From the NCBI GenBank assembly GCA_049520515.1, contig JBEKPS010000003.1:310001-374000 (forward strand): a stretch of DNA of 64,000 nt. Direction: 5' to 3'. This document shows, piece after piece, positions 8,739 to 16,270 of this stretch (its first letter is position 1; the number at the start of each line of letters is the position of its first letter). This DNA is from JAFAMS01 sp049520515. GTDB taxonomy: Bacteria > Vulcanimicrobiota > Vulcanimicrobiia > Vulcanimicrobiales > Vulcanimicrobiaceae. Under the pieces are notes generated by a model. It saw only the letters and a list, made by a program, of their open reading frames with translations, searched no databases and was not told the origin of the DNA. The translations under genes were made by a program, and so were the position numbers.

Positions 8739-9930
8739 AGACATTCCCTCCCGTAGCAGTTCCCCGAATTGCGAGCACGACCAGCGAGCCGGCCGCAAAC
8801 GCGAATGCAGCACCAAAAAATAAGATTTGATAACCAAGCACCGTGCCGCCGAAGCGGAGCAGTATCCAGCCACCGACGACCGGCGCGATTACTGCCGGAA
8901 TGTTGGAAGCGAGTCCCCAGATGCCAAGATCGCGTGCGACGTCGCGCAGCTGCGGCACCGAGTCGATTGCAAGCGCCCACGCGCTCGAAAAGACGCCGCC
9001 GTATCCGAACCCGAACAGCAGCGCGAAGATGTAGATGAAGTGCATGCTCGGCGCGAGCGCAAAGCCGAACGCAGCCAGCGCCATCGGAACTCCGCAGAAC
9101 GCGACGACGAGTTTGCGATCGACGCGGTCCGACAGCTTTCCGAGCGACATGGTCGAGGCGATCGCGCCGAGGATCGAGCATCCGGCGACGAGCCCAGTTC
9201 CGGCTTGCGGATTCGTCGTGTGGATGACGTCGCGGAAGAAGTAGAGCGCAAACGTCATCAGCAGTGAGAGTCCGAACCCGACACACAAGCGCGCAATGAA
9301 TGCGATGATGAAATCGTGCCAGTCGCGCACCTTCGCTTGCTCTTCCTCTTCGTGGTGCATGCCCGGCTTAATCGCGTAGACCGTCGCGGTCCCGAGCGCG
9401 ACGAAGATGGCGGTTGCGATCAGTGTGGCGGCGGGGCTCGTGACCGCCGCGATTCCTAGTCCAATGACCGTTCCAATCAACGTCGCCGCGCCGCGCATTC
9501 CAGAAACTTCACCCCACGCTTCGCGCGGAACGGTATCCGGGAGCAGCGCCTGATACGCCGCAATCGCCGTCATAACGCCTAGGATCGATCCGACGATCAG
9601 TGCGCCGAACGCAACGGTCGTCGTCGCGCGCGCCGCGAGCACGAGACATATAATGTCGACAGTCGCTCCTGTCACGATGATCGTTTTGCGAGTTCCGCCG
9701 TGTTGGCGGCGCAAGTGATCGGAGATCGTCCCCGCTATCGGCGGCGCGATCATCGAGGCCAGGGCGCAGAGAGAGGCGATCGTCGCGAGCGCGCTCGTAT
9801 ACGTGGCGGGTGCGAGATTCAGGAGCCGCGCCGGCACCGCGATTGCCAACAGTGCCGCTTCCTGAAAGGCGAGCGGGACCCAAAACGCGTTGAGAAGTGC
9901 CGAAGCGCGTAATGGATACGAAGCGCTCAT
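8710..9930 (-). CDS. MFS transporter, likely uptake partner of the sugar-acid dehydratase
   Basis: A 406-residue, roughly 12-helix MFS protein, first gene of the three-gene minus-strand operon. A motif A-like loop GTISDHLRRQHGG follows helix 2, and a second copy (GKLSDRVDRK) starts the C-terminal half, as expected of duplicated six-helix bundles. A charged EEEEQ linker sits between the halves. Sequence does not specify the substrate; position before the dehydratase suggests a sugar acid or glycoside. Divergent from the cyclase-family gene: the two possible start regions lie within about 50 bases, so promoters must be packed into or overlap the coding ends. Confidence 0.82.
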   Translation of the reverse strand: MSASYPLRASALLNAFWVPLAFQEAALLAIAVPARLLNLAPATYTSALATIASLCALASMIAPPIAGTISDHLRRQHGGTRKTIIVTGATVDIICLVLAARATTTVAFGALIVGSILGVMTAIAAYQALLPDTVPREAWGEVSGMRGAATLIGTVIGLGIAAVTSPAATLIATAIFVALGTATVYAIKPGMHHEEEEQAKVRDWHDFIIAFIARLCVGFGLSLLMTFALYFFRDVIHTTNPQAGTGLVAGCSILGAIASTMSLGKLSDRVDRKLVVAFCGVPMALAAFGFALAPSMHFIYIFALLFGFGYGGVFSSAWALAIDSVPQLRDVARDLGIWGLASNIPAVIAPVVGGWILLRFGGTVLGYQILFFGAAFAFAAGSLVVLAIRGTATGGNVYGRPAERQA

Positions 9931-9977
9931 CCCCGCAGAGTTTGAGAACCGAGGTTCCGCCGTCCTGGTTGGCGCAG

Positions 9978-10946
9978 ATGACGGCCATGCAAACGAAGCG
10001 ACCGCCCGGCTCGAATTGGGGCGATTACGGTGATACGGATCGCCGCGGGCGCCTCAATGAGCTGACGCCCAAGCGCGTGCGGCGCGCTGCGGAAGAGATC
10101 CGCACGGGCATGCGCTTCTGCCTGAGTTTGCCGCTCGACTTACCAGGCGGAAATGTATTGCACCCGAGCCGTCATCCGCCCGAGCGGAAGATCGTCGATC
10201 GCGGTGACGGCGTTCCGGCGCACGACTTTCCGTTTAGCTTGCAGCGCGAAGGCGCAACCGGCGTCGTCAACGACGACATCGTCGTCTTGTACACGCAATA
10301 TTCGACACAGTGGGATGCGTTCAGTCACGTCGGCTCGCATTTCGACGCGAACGGCGACGGCGAGCCCGAGATTTGTTACTACAACGGTACGTATCCGGGA
10401 CCGGATGTCGAGGAGATGGCCGCAGCGTGCATCGTCGGGCGCGGCGTCATGGTCGACTTGCACCGCGCGTACGGAACCGCAAAGACGTACGTCGACTACG
10501 ACATGCTGCGCGACGTTATGCGCGATCAAGACGTCACGCTGAAGAAGGGCGACATCCTCGCGCTGCACACCGGTTTCGGTCAGCTGATTCTGGATATGCA
10601 CGGGCATCCGGACAAGGAGACGTTGCACAACTCGTGCGCGGCACTGGACGGTTCGGATCCCGAGCTGCTCGAGTGGATCACGGAGTCGGGCGTCGTCGCA
10701 ATCGTCGCGGACAATTTCGCGGTCGAAGCCTATCCGGCGCGCGTGCGCGATCCGGGGACGCCGTTCTTACCGTTGCACGAGCATTGCCTCTTCAAGCTCG
10801 GCATTCACTTAGGCGAGATTTGGTATCTCACCGAGCTCGCGCAATGGCTCGAGAAGCACGGACGCTTCCGGTTTTTCTTGGCGGCGCCGCCGCTGCGCTT
10901 ACGCGGCCACGTCGGCTCTCCCGCCAACCCTATTGCTGTAGTGTAG
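9978..10946 (+). CDS. Cyclase-family (kynurenine-formamidase-like) metal hydrolase
   Basis: A 322-residue protein of the PF04199 cyclase/putative hydrolase family. The metal motif appears as AFSHVGSHFDANGDG, followed by a VVDLH-type strand, KKGDILALHTGF, a D-x-F-A-V-E segment and a C-terminal HEHCLFKLGIHLGE. Members hydrolyse cyclic amides or formamides, for example N-formylkynurenine or creatinine-like rings; the large size and W-D-A-x-S-H-V-G form belong to a poorly characterised subgroup. An open frame extends upstream to 9897; I prefer ATG 9978 because the longer form overlaps the divergent MFS start, but no strong ribosome-binding site decides it. It converges on the amidase gene with a 17-base overlap. 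Confidence 0.8.
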   Translation: MTAMQTKRPPGSNWGDYGDTDRRGRLNELTPKRVRRAAEEIRTGMRFCLSLPLDLPGGNVLHPSRHPPERKIVDRGDGVPAHDFPFSLQREGATGVVNDDIVVLYTQYSTQWDAFSHVGSHFDANGDGEPEICYYNGTYPGPDVEEMAAACIVGRGVMVDLHRAYGTAKTYVDYDMLRDVMRDQDVTLKKGDILALHTGFGQLILDMHGHPDKETLHNSCAALDGSDPELLEWITESGVVAIVADNFAVEAYPARVRDPGTPFLPLHEHCLFKLGIHLGEIWYLTELAQWLEKHGRFRFFLAAPPLRLRGHVGSPANPIAVV

Positions 10947-12324
10947 GGCGACGCGTGTGGAAGCTCGTCCGTGATTGGTATGCGCTACCAATTGCGACGA
11001 GCTGTGGTTCGCGCCACGCGTTTGCAATGATGCCGAGGCCGGTCGGCAGACCGTGTTCGGCAAAGCCATTCGGGACGCTCATCGCCGGAATTCCGGCAAG
11101 ATTGGCCGATGTCACGGGATCGACGGCGCCCGGCCACTGCGTGTAGGTTTTACTGAAACGGGGACCGACCGGATAGGCAACGGTCGGCTGCGTTGGGTGC
11201 ACGAGCGCATCGAATGGCGCGATCATCCGGCGAATGGCTTTATCGATCTTGGCACGCTGACGCATCGAGTCGACGAAATCAACCGCTAGTGTTGCGTATT
11301 GTTCGTACCCGCCGATCTTATCGTCCGGTGAGCGCAGCATCTTCGAGCGTCCGCTTTCGATGAAATCGCGGAACGCGGATGCGCATTCACCGCTCAAGAG
11401 CGTGCCGAAAACTTCGGCGTAGGGAAACTCCGGATGCGGAACGTCTTCGGTGATGTCGGCGAAATCGCGCAGGATGTCGAGCGAGCGTTTGAAGTTCGCG
11501 ACAACAGACGGCTGCGTCTTGTCCATCGACTTCGCGATGATGCCGATGCGCGGTCGCTGCGCCGTCGTCCGAAACGGGACGCTCTTCGCGCTTGCATCGT
11601 GCGGATCGGCGCCGGCGATCGTACGCAAGATCAAACCGGTGTCGCGCGCCGAGCGCGCCATCGGACCGAGTTTGTCGGACGTCCACATCAGCGCCATTGC
11701 GCCGTAACGGCTGACGCGTCCGAACGTCGGGCGCAAGCCGCTCACACCGCAATTGTTGCTTGGGTTCATGATTGAGCCGTTCGTTTCGGAGCCGATCGCG
11801 AAACCGACCAGTCCCGCAGCAACGGAGGCACCAGGGCCGCTCGAGCTACCGCCGCTCCAGTATCCGCGATTCCAGGGCGTGCGCCCCGGCCCGGTCAGCG
11901 ACGCGTCGGCTTCGTCGTAACCGAATCCGCCGGCCAGCTCGACCATCGAAAGCTTCGCGAGCAGCACCGCACCGGCTGCGCGTAACCGCGCAACGACGGT
12001 CGAATCGTAATCGAAGATTTGATTGCGGTATGGTGCAGCACCCCACGTCGTCGGTCCGCCGATGGCGGCGAGCAAGTCTTTGACGCCGTATGGAACACCA
12101 TGCAGGGCGCTCGAGCGATTACCGTGCGCAACGGCTTGATCGGCGGCCTGCGCTTCAGCGCGTGCACGATCGTGCAGGATCGTAACGACCGCACCGAATT
12201 TCGCACCGTAGCGTTCGAGACGATCGAGATAGATGTTGGTGAGCTCGAGCGAGCTGATCTTTTTCGCCGCGATCAGCTTTCCGAGCGTCGTCGCATCGGA
12301 AAACGCGAGGTCCTCGTGCGTCAT
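10930..12324 (-). CDS. Amidase-signature family hydrolase
   Basis: A 464-residue amidase-signature enzyme. The Ser-cisSer-Lys machinery is visible: Lys in GVPYGVKDLL (about residue 100), the glycine/serine run SGGSSSGPGASVAAG (cis-Ser, about 177) and the nucleophile in GSETNGSI. The last motif has Glu and Asn where GSDTGGS is usual, a conservative departure. It cleaves an amide of unknown nature; there are no GatA partners nearby, so tRNA amidotransferase function is unlikely. Its ATG overlaps the stop of the small upstream gene (ATGA), so it is translated after it. The adjacent cyclase-family gene, though convergent, might act on related nitrogenous substrates. Confidence 0.88.
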   Translation of the reverse strand: MTHEDLAFSDATTLGKLIAAKKISSLELTNIYLDRLERYGAKFGAVVTILHDRARAEAQAADQAVAHGNRSSALHGVPYGVKDLLAAIGGPTTWGAAPYRNQIFDYDSTVVARLRAAGAVLLAKLSMVELAGGFGYDEADASLTGPGRTPWNRGYWSGGSSSGPGASVAAGLVGFAIGSETNGSIMNPSNNCGVSGLRPTFGRVSRYGAMALMWTSDKLGPMARSARDTGLILRTIAGADPHDASAKSVPFRTTAQRPRIGIIAKSMDKTQPSVVANFKRSLDILRDFADITEDVPHPEFPYAEVFGTLLSGECASAFRDFIESGRSKMLRSPDDKIGGYEQYATLAVDFVDSMRQRAKIDKAIRRMIAPFDALVHPTQPTVAYPVGPRFSKTYTQWPGAVDPVTSANLAGIPAMSVPNGFAEHGLPTGLGIIANAWREPQLVAIGSAYQSRTSFHTRRPTLQQ

Positions 12325-12596
12325 TCGCCGATCTCGAACGCGGGCGACATCGGATCACCGTTCTCAAGCCCCTTATGTACTTTCGGCCCGACTTTCCATG
12401 TGTCGTCGTTGCTCTTTGCAATATCGTGCAGTTGTTGCGGCGTCAGCGACGGATCGAAGCGGCGCATTCGATTCGCGAATTCGATAGCGGCAGGCGATGG
12501 CGCCGGGTCGGCCTTAGCAATGGTCTCCGCTTTGGCGACGGTCGTGGTCGCGGCAATTCCAGCCGCCGTCAAAAATGCTTTACGCGTGCTTCCCAT
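12321..12596 (-). CDS. Small Tat-signal-like protein coupled to amidase
   Basis: A 91-residue protein with an N-terminus STRKAFLTAAGIAATTTVAKA that resembles a twin-arginine signal (Arg-Lys instead of Arg-Arg) followed by an Ala-rich h-region and an A-x-A cleavage site near residue 23. The mature part (AIEFANRMRRFDPSLTPQQLHDIAK) is helical and polar with no known motif. The stop overlaps the amidase start by ATGA. Secretion of the small protein is an inference. The pair may be a split version of Tat-exported amidases that carry the leader in the same chain, or the small protein may be an unrelated periplasmic partner. Confidence 0.65.
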   Translation of the reverse strand: MGSTRKAFLTAAGIAATTTVAKAETIAKADPAPSPAAIEFANRMRRFDPSLTPQQLHDIAKSNDDTWKVGPKVHKGLENGDPMSPAFEIGE

Positions 12597-12676
12597 AATG
12601 CAGCGTGCGCTTCTGGGCGGGAGTCGACTCGCCTGCGGGACGTTTCGGTACGAGCAAAGGGCGGAATGAGAGCCAT

Positions 12677-13045
12677 ATGGGCCTGCAACGTCTGTCGACG
12701 AGCTGGGTCTGCGAGAACGGCGTTCGCGAATTGACCATCGTCGGCGACATCGACATTTCGACCGTACCCGAGTTTGATGAACAACTCTGCGAAGTGCGCA
12801 GGGACGATCCGTTTTCTCTTATCGTCTCGCTCGCGCAATGCACCTACTGCGATTCGACCGGCCTCTCCGTGCTGTTACGACATGCGCGCCAGACGCCGAA
12901 CTTTATCGTTGTTTCCCCCGAAGGAACCGACGTCCGCCGGTTATTGCGCGTTGCAGGCGTCGAGAAGGCGCTCGGCGTCGTCGACGATCTCTCTAAAGCG
13001 CGCGCCGCTGCCCGTTTCGAGGGCCAGTTCGTAAAGGGTTTATAG
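12677..13045 (+). CDS. STAS-domain anti-sigma factor antagonist
   Basis: A 122-residue single-domain STAS protein of the SpoIIAA/RsbV type. The strand ELTIVGDIDISTVPEFDEQL and the phospho-acceptor loop C-D-S-T-G-L with Ser60 are diagnostic. Such proteins bind RsbW/SpoIIAB-like kinases when unphosphorylated, freeing a sigma factor; SpoIIE-type phosphatases reset them. An RsbW-like ATPase (19452) and two SpoIIE-domain genes in this window are candidate partners, though not adjacent. An open frame extends 24 codons upstream; ATG 12677 was chosen because the STAS homology starts right after it. It is divergent from the amidase operon across about 80 bases. Confidence 0.88.
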   Translation: MGLQRLSTSWVCENGVRELTIVGDIDISTVPEFDEQLCEVRRDDPFSLIVSLAQCTYCDSTGLSVLLRHARQTPNFIVVSPEGTDVRRLLRVAGVEKALGVVDDLSKARAAARFEGQFVKGL

Positions 13046-13103
13046 GGACCTCGCTCCCCGAAAGGGTACAAGGGCAGCCGGGCGAACCACGGGCGGTTGC
13101 TGG

Positions 13104-13179
13104 TCCCGGATAGCTCAGTTGGTAGAGCAGCTGACTGTTAATCAGCGGGTCGTTGGTTCGAGTCCAACTCCGGGAGCCA
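13104..13179 (+). tRNA. tRNA-Asn (GTT)
   Basis: A complete cloverleaf with encoded CCA. The acceptor stem pairs TCCCGGA with TCCGGGA, the D arm is GCTC-AGTTGGTA-GAGC, the anticodon stem GCTGA/TCAGC holds loop CTGTTAA with anticodon GTT (13137-13139), and the T arm is GTTGG-TTCGAGT-CCAAC. Discriminator G precedes CCA. A strong hairpin follows ten bases downstream. Confidence 0.98.
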
Positions 13180-13188
13180 ATTGAAACG

Positions 13189-13220
13189 CAAGAAGCCCTC
13201 GGTATTTCGAGGGCTTCTTG
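13189..13220 (+). terminator. Hairpin terminator after tRNA-Asn
   Basis: A perfect 13-bp stem (13189-13201 with 13208-13220) and a 6-base GTATTT loop, followed by a T-containing but broken tract TCTTTC. It lies just after the tRNA 3' end and would also act on minus-strand transcripts arriving from the small membrane peptide gene. Confidence 0.85.
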
Positions 13221-13297
13221 TCTTTCGGAACAGAGTCGCGCGCGAAGCCATCACGACGAGGCCATCGTCGTTTGAAATGCGAGCTGACGTCGTTGAG

Positions 13298-13405
13298 TTA
13301 GTTCTTGTGAAAGGGCGACGGGCCGAAATCGCGGGTGTCGGCACCGTAGCGGATCGCAAGGGCTCCGAGGGCGGCTAGGGTTAGGCTAAGGGCGAGCAGT
13401 TCCAT
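13298..13405 (-). CDS. Small single-helix membrane peptide (35 aa)
   Basis: Minus-strand frame from ATG 13405 to TAA 13298 encodes 35 residues beginning MELLALSLTLAALGALAIRY, a clear hydrophobic helix, then a polar tail with G-A-D-T-R-D and S-P-F-H-K-N. An ATG two codons earlier (13411) is also possible. The layout, a short helix followed by R-[YF]-G-A-D-[ST]-R-D, resembles small membrane peptides I have seen annotated as hypothetical in several phyla, but I cannot name a family. It lies alone between the tRNA terminator and the divergent LysR gene, and shares the intergenic region holding the palindrome at 13450. Confidence 0.6.
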   Translation of the reverse strand: MELLALSLTLAALGALAIRYGADTRDFGPSPFHKN

Positions 13406-13449
13406 ATACATATTCTAGGGGAATCCATCCATCTTAAAGAACGAATGTT

Positions 13450-13462
13450 TTGATCGGATCAA
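13450..13462 (+). promoter_or_regulatory. Palindrome upstream of LysR gene (candidate operator)
   Basis: TTGATC-G-GATCAA is a perfect 6-bp inverted repeat around one base, 30 bases before the LysR start and between two divergent genes. LysR proteins usually bind dyads containing T-N11-A; the outer T and A here are 12 bases apart (N11). This fits an autoregulatory site. Confidence 0.5.
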
Positions 13463-13491
13463 TCTCTAAAACCGATTGAAGGAGTGGACGG

Positions 13492-14376
13492 TTGCTCGAG
13501 CTCAAGGAGCTGCGGACGTTTCGGGAGGTCGCTCGGACCCTGAACTTCACGCGGGCCGCCGAGCATCTGAGCTATGCCCAGTCCGCCGTGACTACCCAGA
13601 TCCAGTCCCTGGAGCGCGAGCTGGGGCAGCCCCTGTTCCGGCGCCTGGGGAGGCGGATCGAACTGACAGCGGCCGGCGAGAAGCTCGAATCCTACGCGGC
13701 TCGTATGGTCGAGCTAGCTGAGGAAGCGGTCAACGCCCTGCGTGAGAAGGACGCGACCGAAACGCTGCGCGTCGGCACGGCCGAATCGCTGTGCACCTAT
13801 AAATTGCCTCCGATCGTACAGGCGCTGCGCAAGCAGCATCCCACCGCGAGCGTTATCGTCGAGGTCGAGGAGTGCGGCGTCGTGCGCAACGGCGTTCAAA
13901 GCGGGCGCTACGACGTCGGTCTTTTCATCGATGAGGCTCGCGATTATCCGGCCTTTCGCACGCACAATTTCGGCGATGTCGAGCTCGTGCTGATCGCTCC
14001 GAAGGGACATCGCCTTGAAGGTCGCACGAGCGTGCGCCCATCCGATCTCGTACGCGAAACGATCCTCGTTCTTGAACCGACGTGCACGTATCGCACGCTC
14101 TTCGAGGCTTTTCTCGCGCGCGCTGGACGCCGGGCGTCGGTGATCTCGGAATTCAATTCGATCGAAGCCGTGAAACAGTGCGTTGCTGCCGGGATCGGCA
14201 TCGGGATCTTACCGCGCTTTACGATCGAGCGCGAGCTCGCAGATGGAAAGTACGCTATTCTTCCGATCAACCTACGCGGCACGGTCGCAACGCTGCTCGC
14301 GTACCGCGAAGACAAGTGGCTTTCTCCCGCGCTCTCGACGTTCGTCGAGTGCGCATCCAAGGGTCTTGCCGCCTAG
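13492..14376 (+). CDS. LysR-family transcriptional regulator
   Basis: A 294-residue LTTR with a TTG start and AAGGAG eight bases upstream. The N-terminal winged helix-turn-helix (LRTFREVARTLNFTRAAEHL, then S-A-V-T-T-Q-I-Q-S-L-E-x-E-L-G-Q-P-L-F-x-R, to about residue 62) is canonical; the remainder is the periplasmic-binding-like LysR substrate domain, with G-I-G-I-G-I-L-P-R near residue 232. Effector unknown. The convergent peptide-binding protein gene starts its stop codon one base after this stop, and the divergent small membrane peptide is the more likely classical LysR target by arrangement. Confidence 0.93.
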   Translation: MLELKELRTFREVARTLNFTRAAEHLSYAQSAVTTQIQSLERELGQPLFRRLGRRIELTAAGEKLESYAARMVELAEEAVNALREKDATETLRVGTAESLCTYKLPPIVQALRKQHPTASVIVEVEECGVVRNGVQSGRYDVGLFIDEARDYPAFRTHNFGDVELVLIAPKGHRLEGRTSVRPSDLVRETILVLEPTCTYRTLFEAFLARAGRRASVISEFNSIEAVKQCVAAGIGIGILPRFTIERELADGKYAILPINLRGTVATLLAYREDKWLSPALSTFVECASKGLAA

Positions 14377-15984
14377 CTAGATATCCAGCTCCATCGGATC
14401 GCCCCACATCGAGAACGCGTGTGGATGGTAGCCGGTTATCCGGCCGTCGTAGACCGACGTGAACGCGCGTTCGTAGATGATGATCGTGGGGGCGTCGTTA
14501 TCGATCAGACGCTGAAACTCAGCGGCCGTCTTTTTCTGCACGGCTGGGTCGTAGCTGTGCAGGTACTGATTGTTGAGCGCGTCGACTTTGTGATTGCACT
14601 CGCGCGATGAGTTCGCGCCGTTCGGCGGAATCGACTCGCAGTCGTAGACGCCGTTGATGTTTGGAAACACAGGCCCGAGTGATTGCGAATACAGCACGAG
14701 GTCGAACTTGCCGGTCTGAATGATCCCGCCGTTTGCGTAGATGGCAAAGAACTGCGGCGTCGACCACATGTGAATCGTGACGCCGGCGCCGACCTCGGCC
14801 CAATCTTCCTTGAGGATTGCAGCGAGCGTCGAGCTCGGCTGGTATCCCGACGGAATCGCCATATCGATGTTGAGCGCGACGCCGTTCTTGTGCCGAATTT
14901 TATCGGGACCGAGCTTCCAGCCGTCTTCGTCGAGCATCTTTGCGGCTGCCGGGGGGTCGTATTTGGGAGCACCCAAATCGAGCCAATCGCGCGCGATCTG
15001 TGGCACGACCGATTCGGTCATGACGCCGTTTCCGAGTACGACTTTGTTAAATGCCGTCGCGCGATCGGTCGCTAAGCGCAACGCACGGCGCACGACCGGA
15101 TCCGAGACCACTTTGTGCGAAGTATTGAAGAAGAGGCCGGACATGTACTGGCTCGGTCGCGTCGCGCTCTTCTTGCCCGGAATGGCCTTCGCGCTCGCGA
15201 CTTGCGTTCCGTTGATCAAGTCCGAGAGATCGAGCTCACCTGATTGCAGCTGCGTGAGCCGTGTGTTGTCGTCGGTGATGATCTTGTAGATGACCTTGTG
15301 CAGCTTCGGCATGCCACGCCAATAATACGGATTGGCTTCCATTTCGACGTCGTTACCGCGGTTGTACGCAGTGTAGCGAAAAGGCCCGATTCCGACCGGC
15401 AGCCCGTTATACGGTGCTTGGTTGATCGATGTCCCCGGGCCGAGAATGTGCTTCGGAAGAATCGCCGACGAACTCTGCGTCGAGAAATAATCTGCGATGA
15501 ACGTTGCGTACGGTTCTTTGGAACGAAAGACGACCGTATACTTGTCCGGAGCCGTCGCACTAACGAGCCGGTCCCACATGTCGCGAACGAAGATGTTGTT
15601 CTGCGGATTCTTGGCGACCGCGACGCTGTAGATGACATCCGACGAGTCGAAGGGTTGACCGTCGCTCCATTTGACGTTGTGACGCAAGTGGAACGTGATC
15701 GACTTTCCATCGCGGCTGATGCCGTGATTCGCGACCGTCGGAATCTCGGTGATGAGTTCGGGAATCGGATTACCGTGTTCGTCGAAACGGACGAACTCTG
15801 CTCCCGTTAGTTCTTGAAGCGCTATTGCATTGCCCGAGGTCGCAAAGAACGGATTCAGCGACGAGATGTCGAGCCCGTCGGAATAGCTGAGTACGTGCGC
15901 TTCGTAAGCGTCCGCGCGCGGCATAATGGCCGGGCCCAAGAGTAGCGCCACCAGCGCCGCGAATGCAATAGTGCGTCGAATCAT
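14377..15984 (-). CDS. ABC-type peptide/nickel substrate-binding protein (SBP_bac_5), orphan
   Basis: A 535-residue periplasmic binding protein with an N-terminal signal peptide (M-I-R-R-T, hydrophobic h-region, cleavage near A-D-A at about residue 26). The fold signature is visible as LITEIPTVANHGISRDG-type N-lobe segments, FHLRHNVKWSDGQPFDSSDV near residue 98, and a late YQPSS region. Members feed oligopeptides, nickel or glycosides to DppBCDF-like permeases. No permease or ATPase gene lies beside it, so it must use components encoded elsewhere or act alone. It is convergent with, and one base from, the LysR gene. Confidence 0.9.
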   Translation of the reverse strand: MIRRTIAFAALVALLLGPAIMPRADAYEAHVLSYSDGLDISSLNPFFATSGNAIALQELTGAEFVRFDEHGNPIPELITEIPTVANHGISRDGKSITFHLRHNVKWSDGQPFDSSDVIYSVAVAKNPQNNIFVRDMWDRLVSATAPDKYTVVFRSKEPYATFIADYFSTQSSSAILPKHILGPGTSINQAPYNGLPVGIGPFRYTAYNRGNDVEMEANPYYWRGMPKLHKVIYKIITDDNTRLTQLQSGELDLSDLINGTQVASAKAIPGKKSATRPSQYMSGLFFNTSHKVVSDPVVRRALRLATDRATAFNKVVLGNGVMTESVVPQIARDWLDLGAPKYDPPAAAKMLDEDGWKLGPDKIRHKNGVALNIDMAIPSGYQPSSTLAAILKEDWAEVGAGVTIHMWSTPQFFAIYANGGIIQTGKFDLVLYSQSLGPVFPNINGVYDCESIPPNGANSSRECNHKVDALNNQYLHSYDPAVQKKTAAEFQRLIDNDAPTIIIYERAFTSVYDGRITGYHPHAFSMWGDPMELDI

Positions 15985-15996
15985 GGCCCCTCGTTC

Positions 15997-16270
15997 CTAG
16001 TGCGGCGTTATTGCTCCCGCTCCGACCGGCGATGGCGCGAGCCGGATGACCATCAAGACAACGTTGTCGACCGGCTGCGAGGTTCCCATAACGCGGCGTT
16101 ATACGTAACGCCGTCGGTGTAGAAGAGCACGGCCGCATCCGCTTCGAGCGCGACGGGATGCGTCACGTACTCGGAATCCGCGAGCACGCCGAGCGGCAGT
16201 CCGCCGTACGGTAGAAGGCGTGCCCGAATGGTCGGACCAGCGACGATCGGCGGCGGATGTCCGGCGCTGG
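15997..16270 (-). pseudogene. Out-of-frame 3' remnants of the SpoIIE phosphatase domain
   Basis: Directly downstream of the MASE1-SpoIIE stop, a second frame reads L-A-S-A-G-H-P-P-P-I, then GGLPLGVLADSEYVTHP and A-V-L-F-Y-T-D-G-V-T-Y-N (about 16274 down to 16100, stop at 16053). A third frame reads Q-P-V-D-N-V-V-L-M-V-I-R-L-A-P (about 16089-15997). These are the middle and C-terminal motifs of a SpoIIE/PP2C domain in correct order. Compared with the intact paralogue at 33542, roughly 25-30 residues are missing before the first piece and about 40 before the second. Two deletions, each shifting frame, explain the pattern; assembly error is the alternative. Confidence 0.75.

Noticed and set aside
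13181..13378. Plus-strand 65-codon frame after tRNA-Asn
   Set aside because: It begins in the terminator hairpin and has no ribosome-binding site or protein-like composition.
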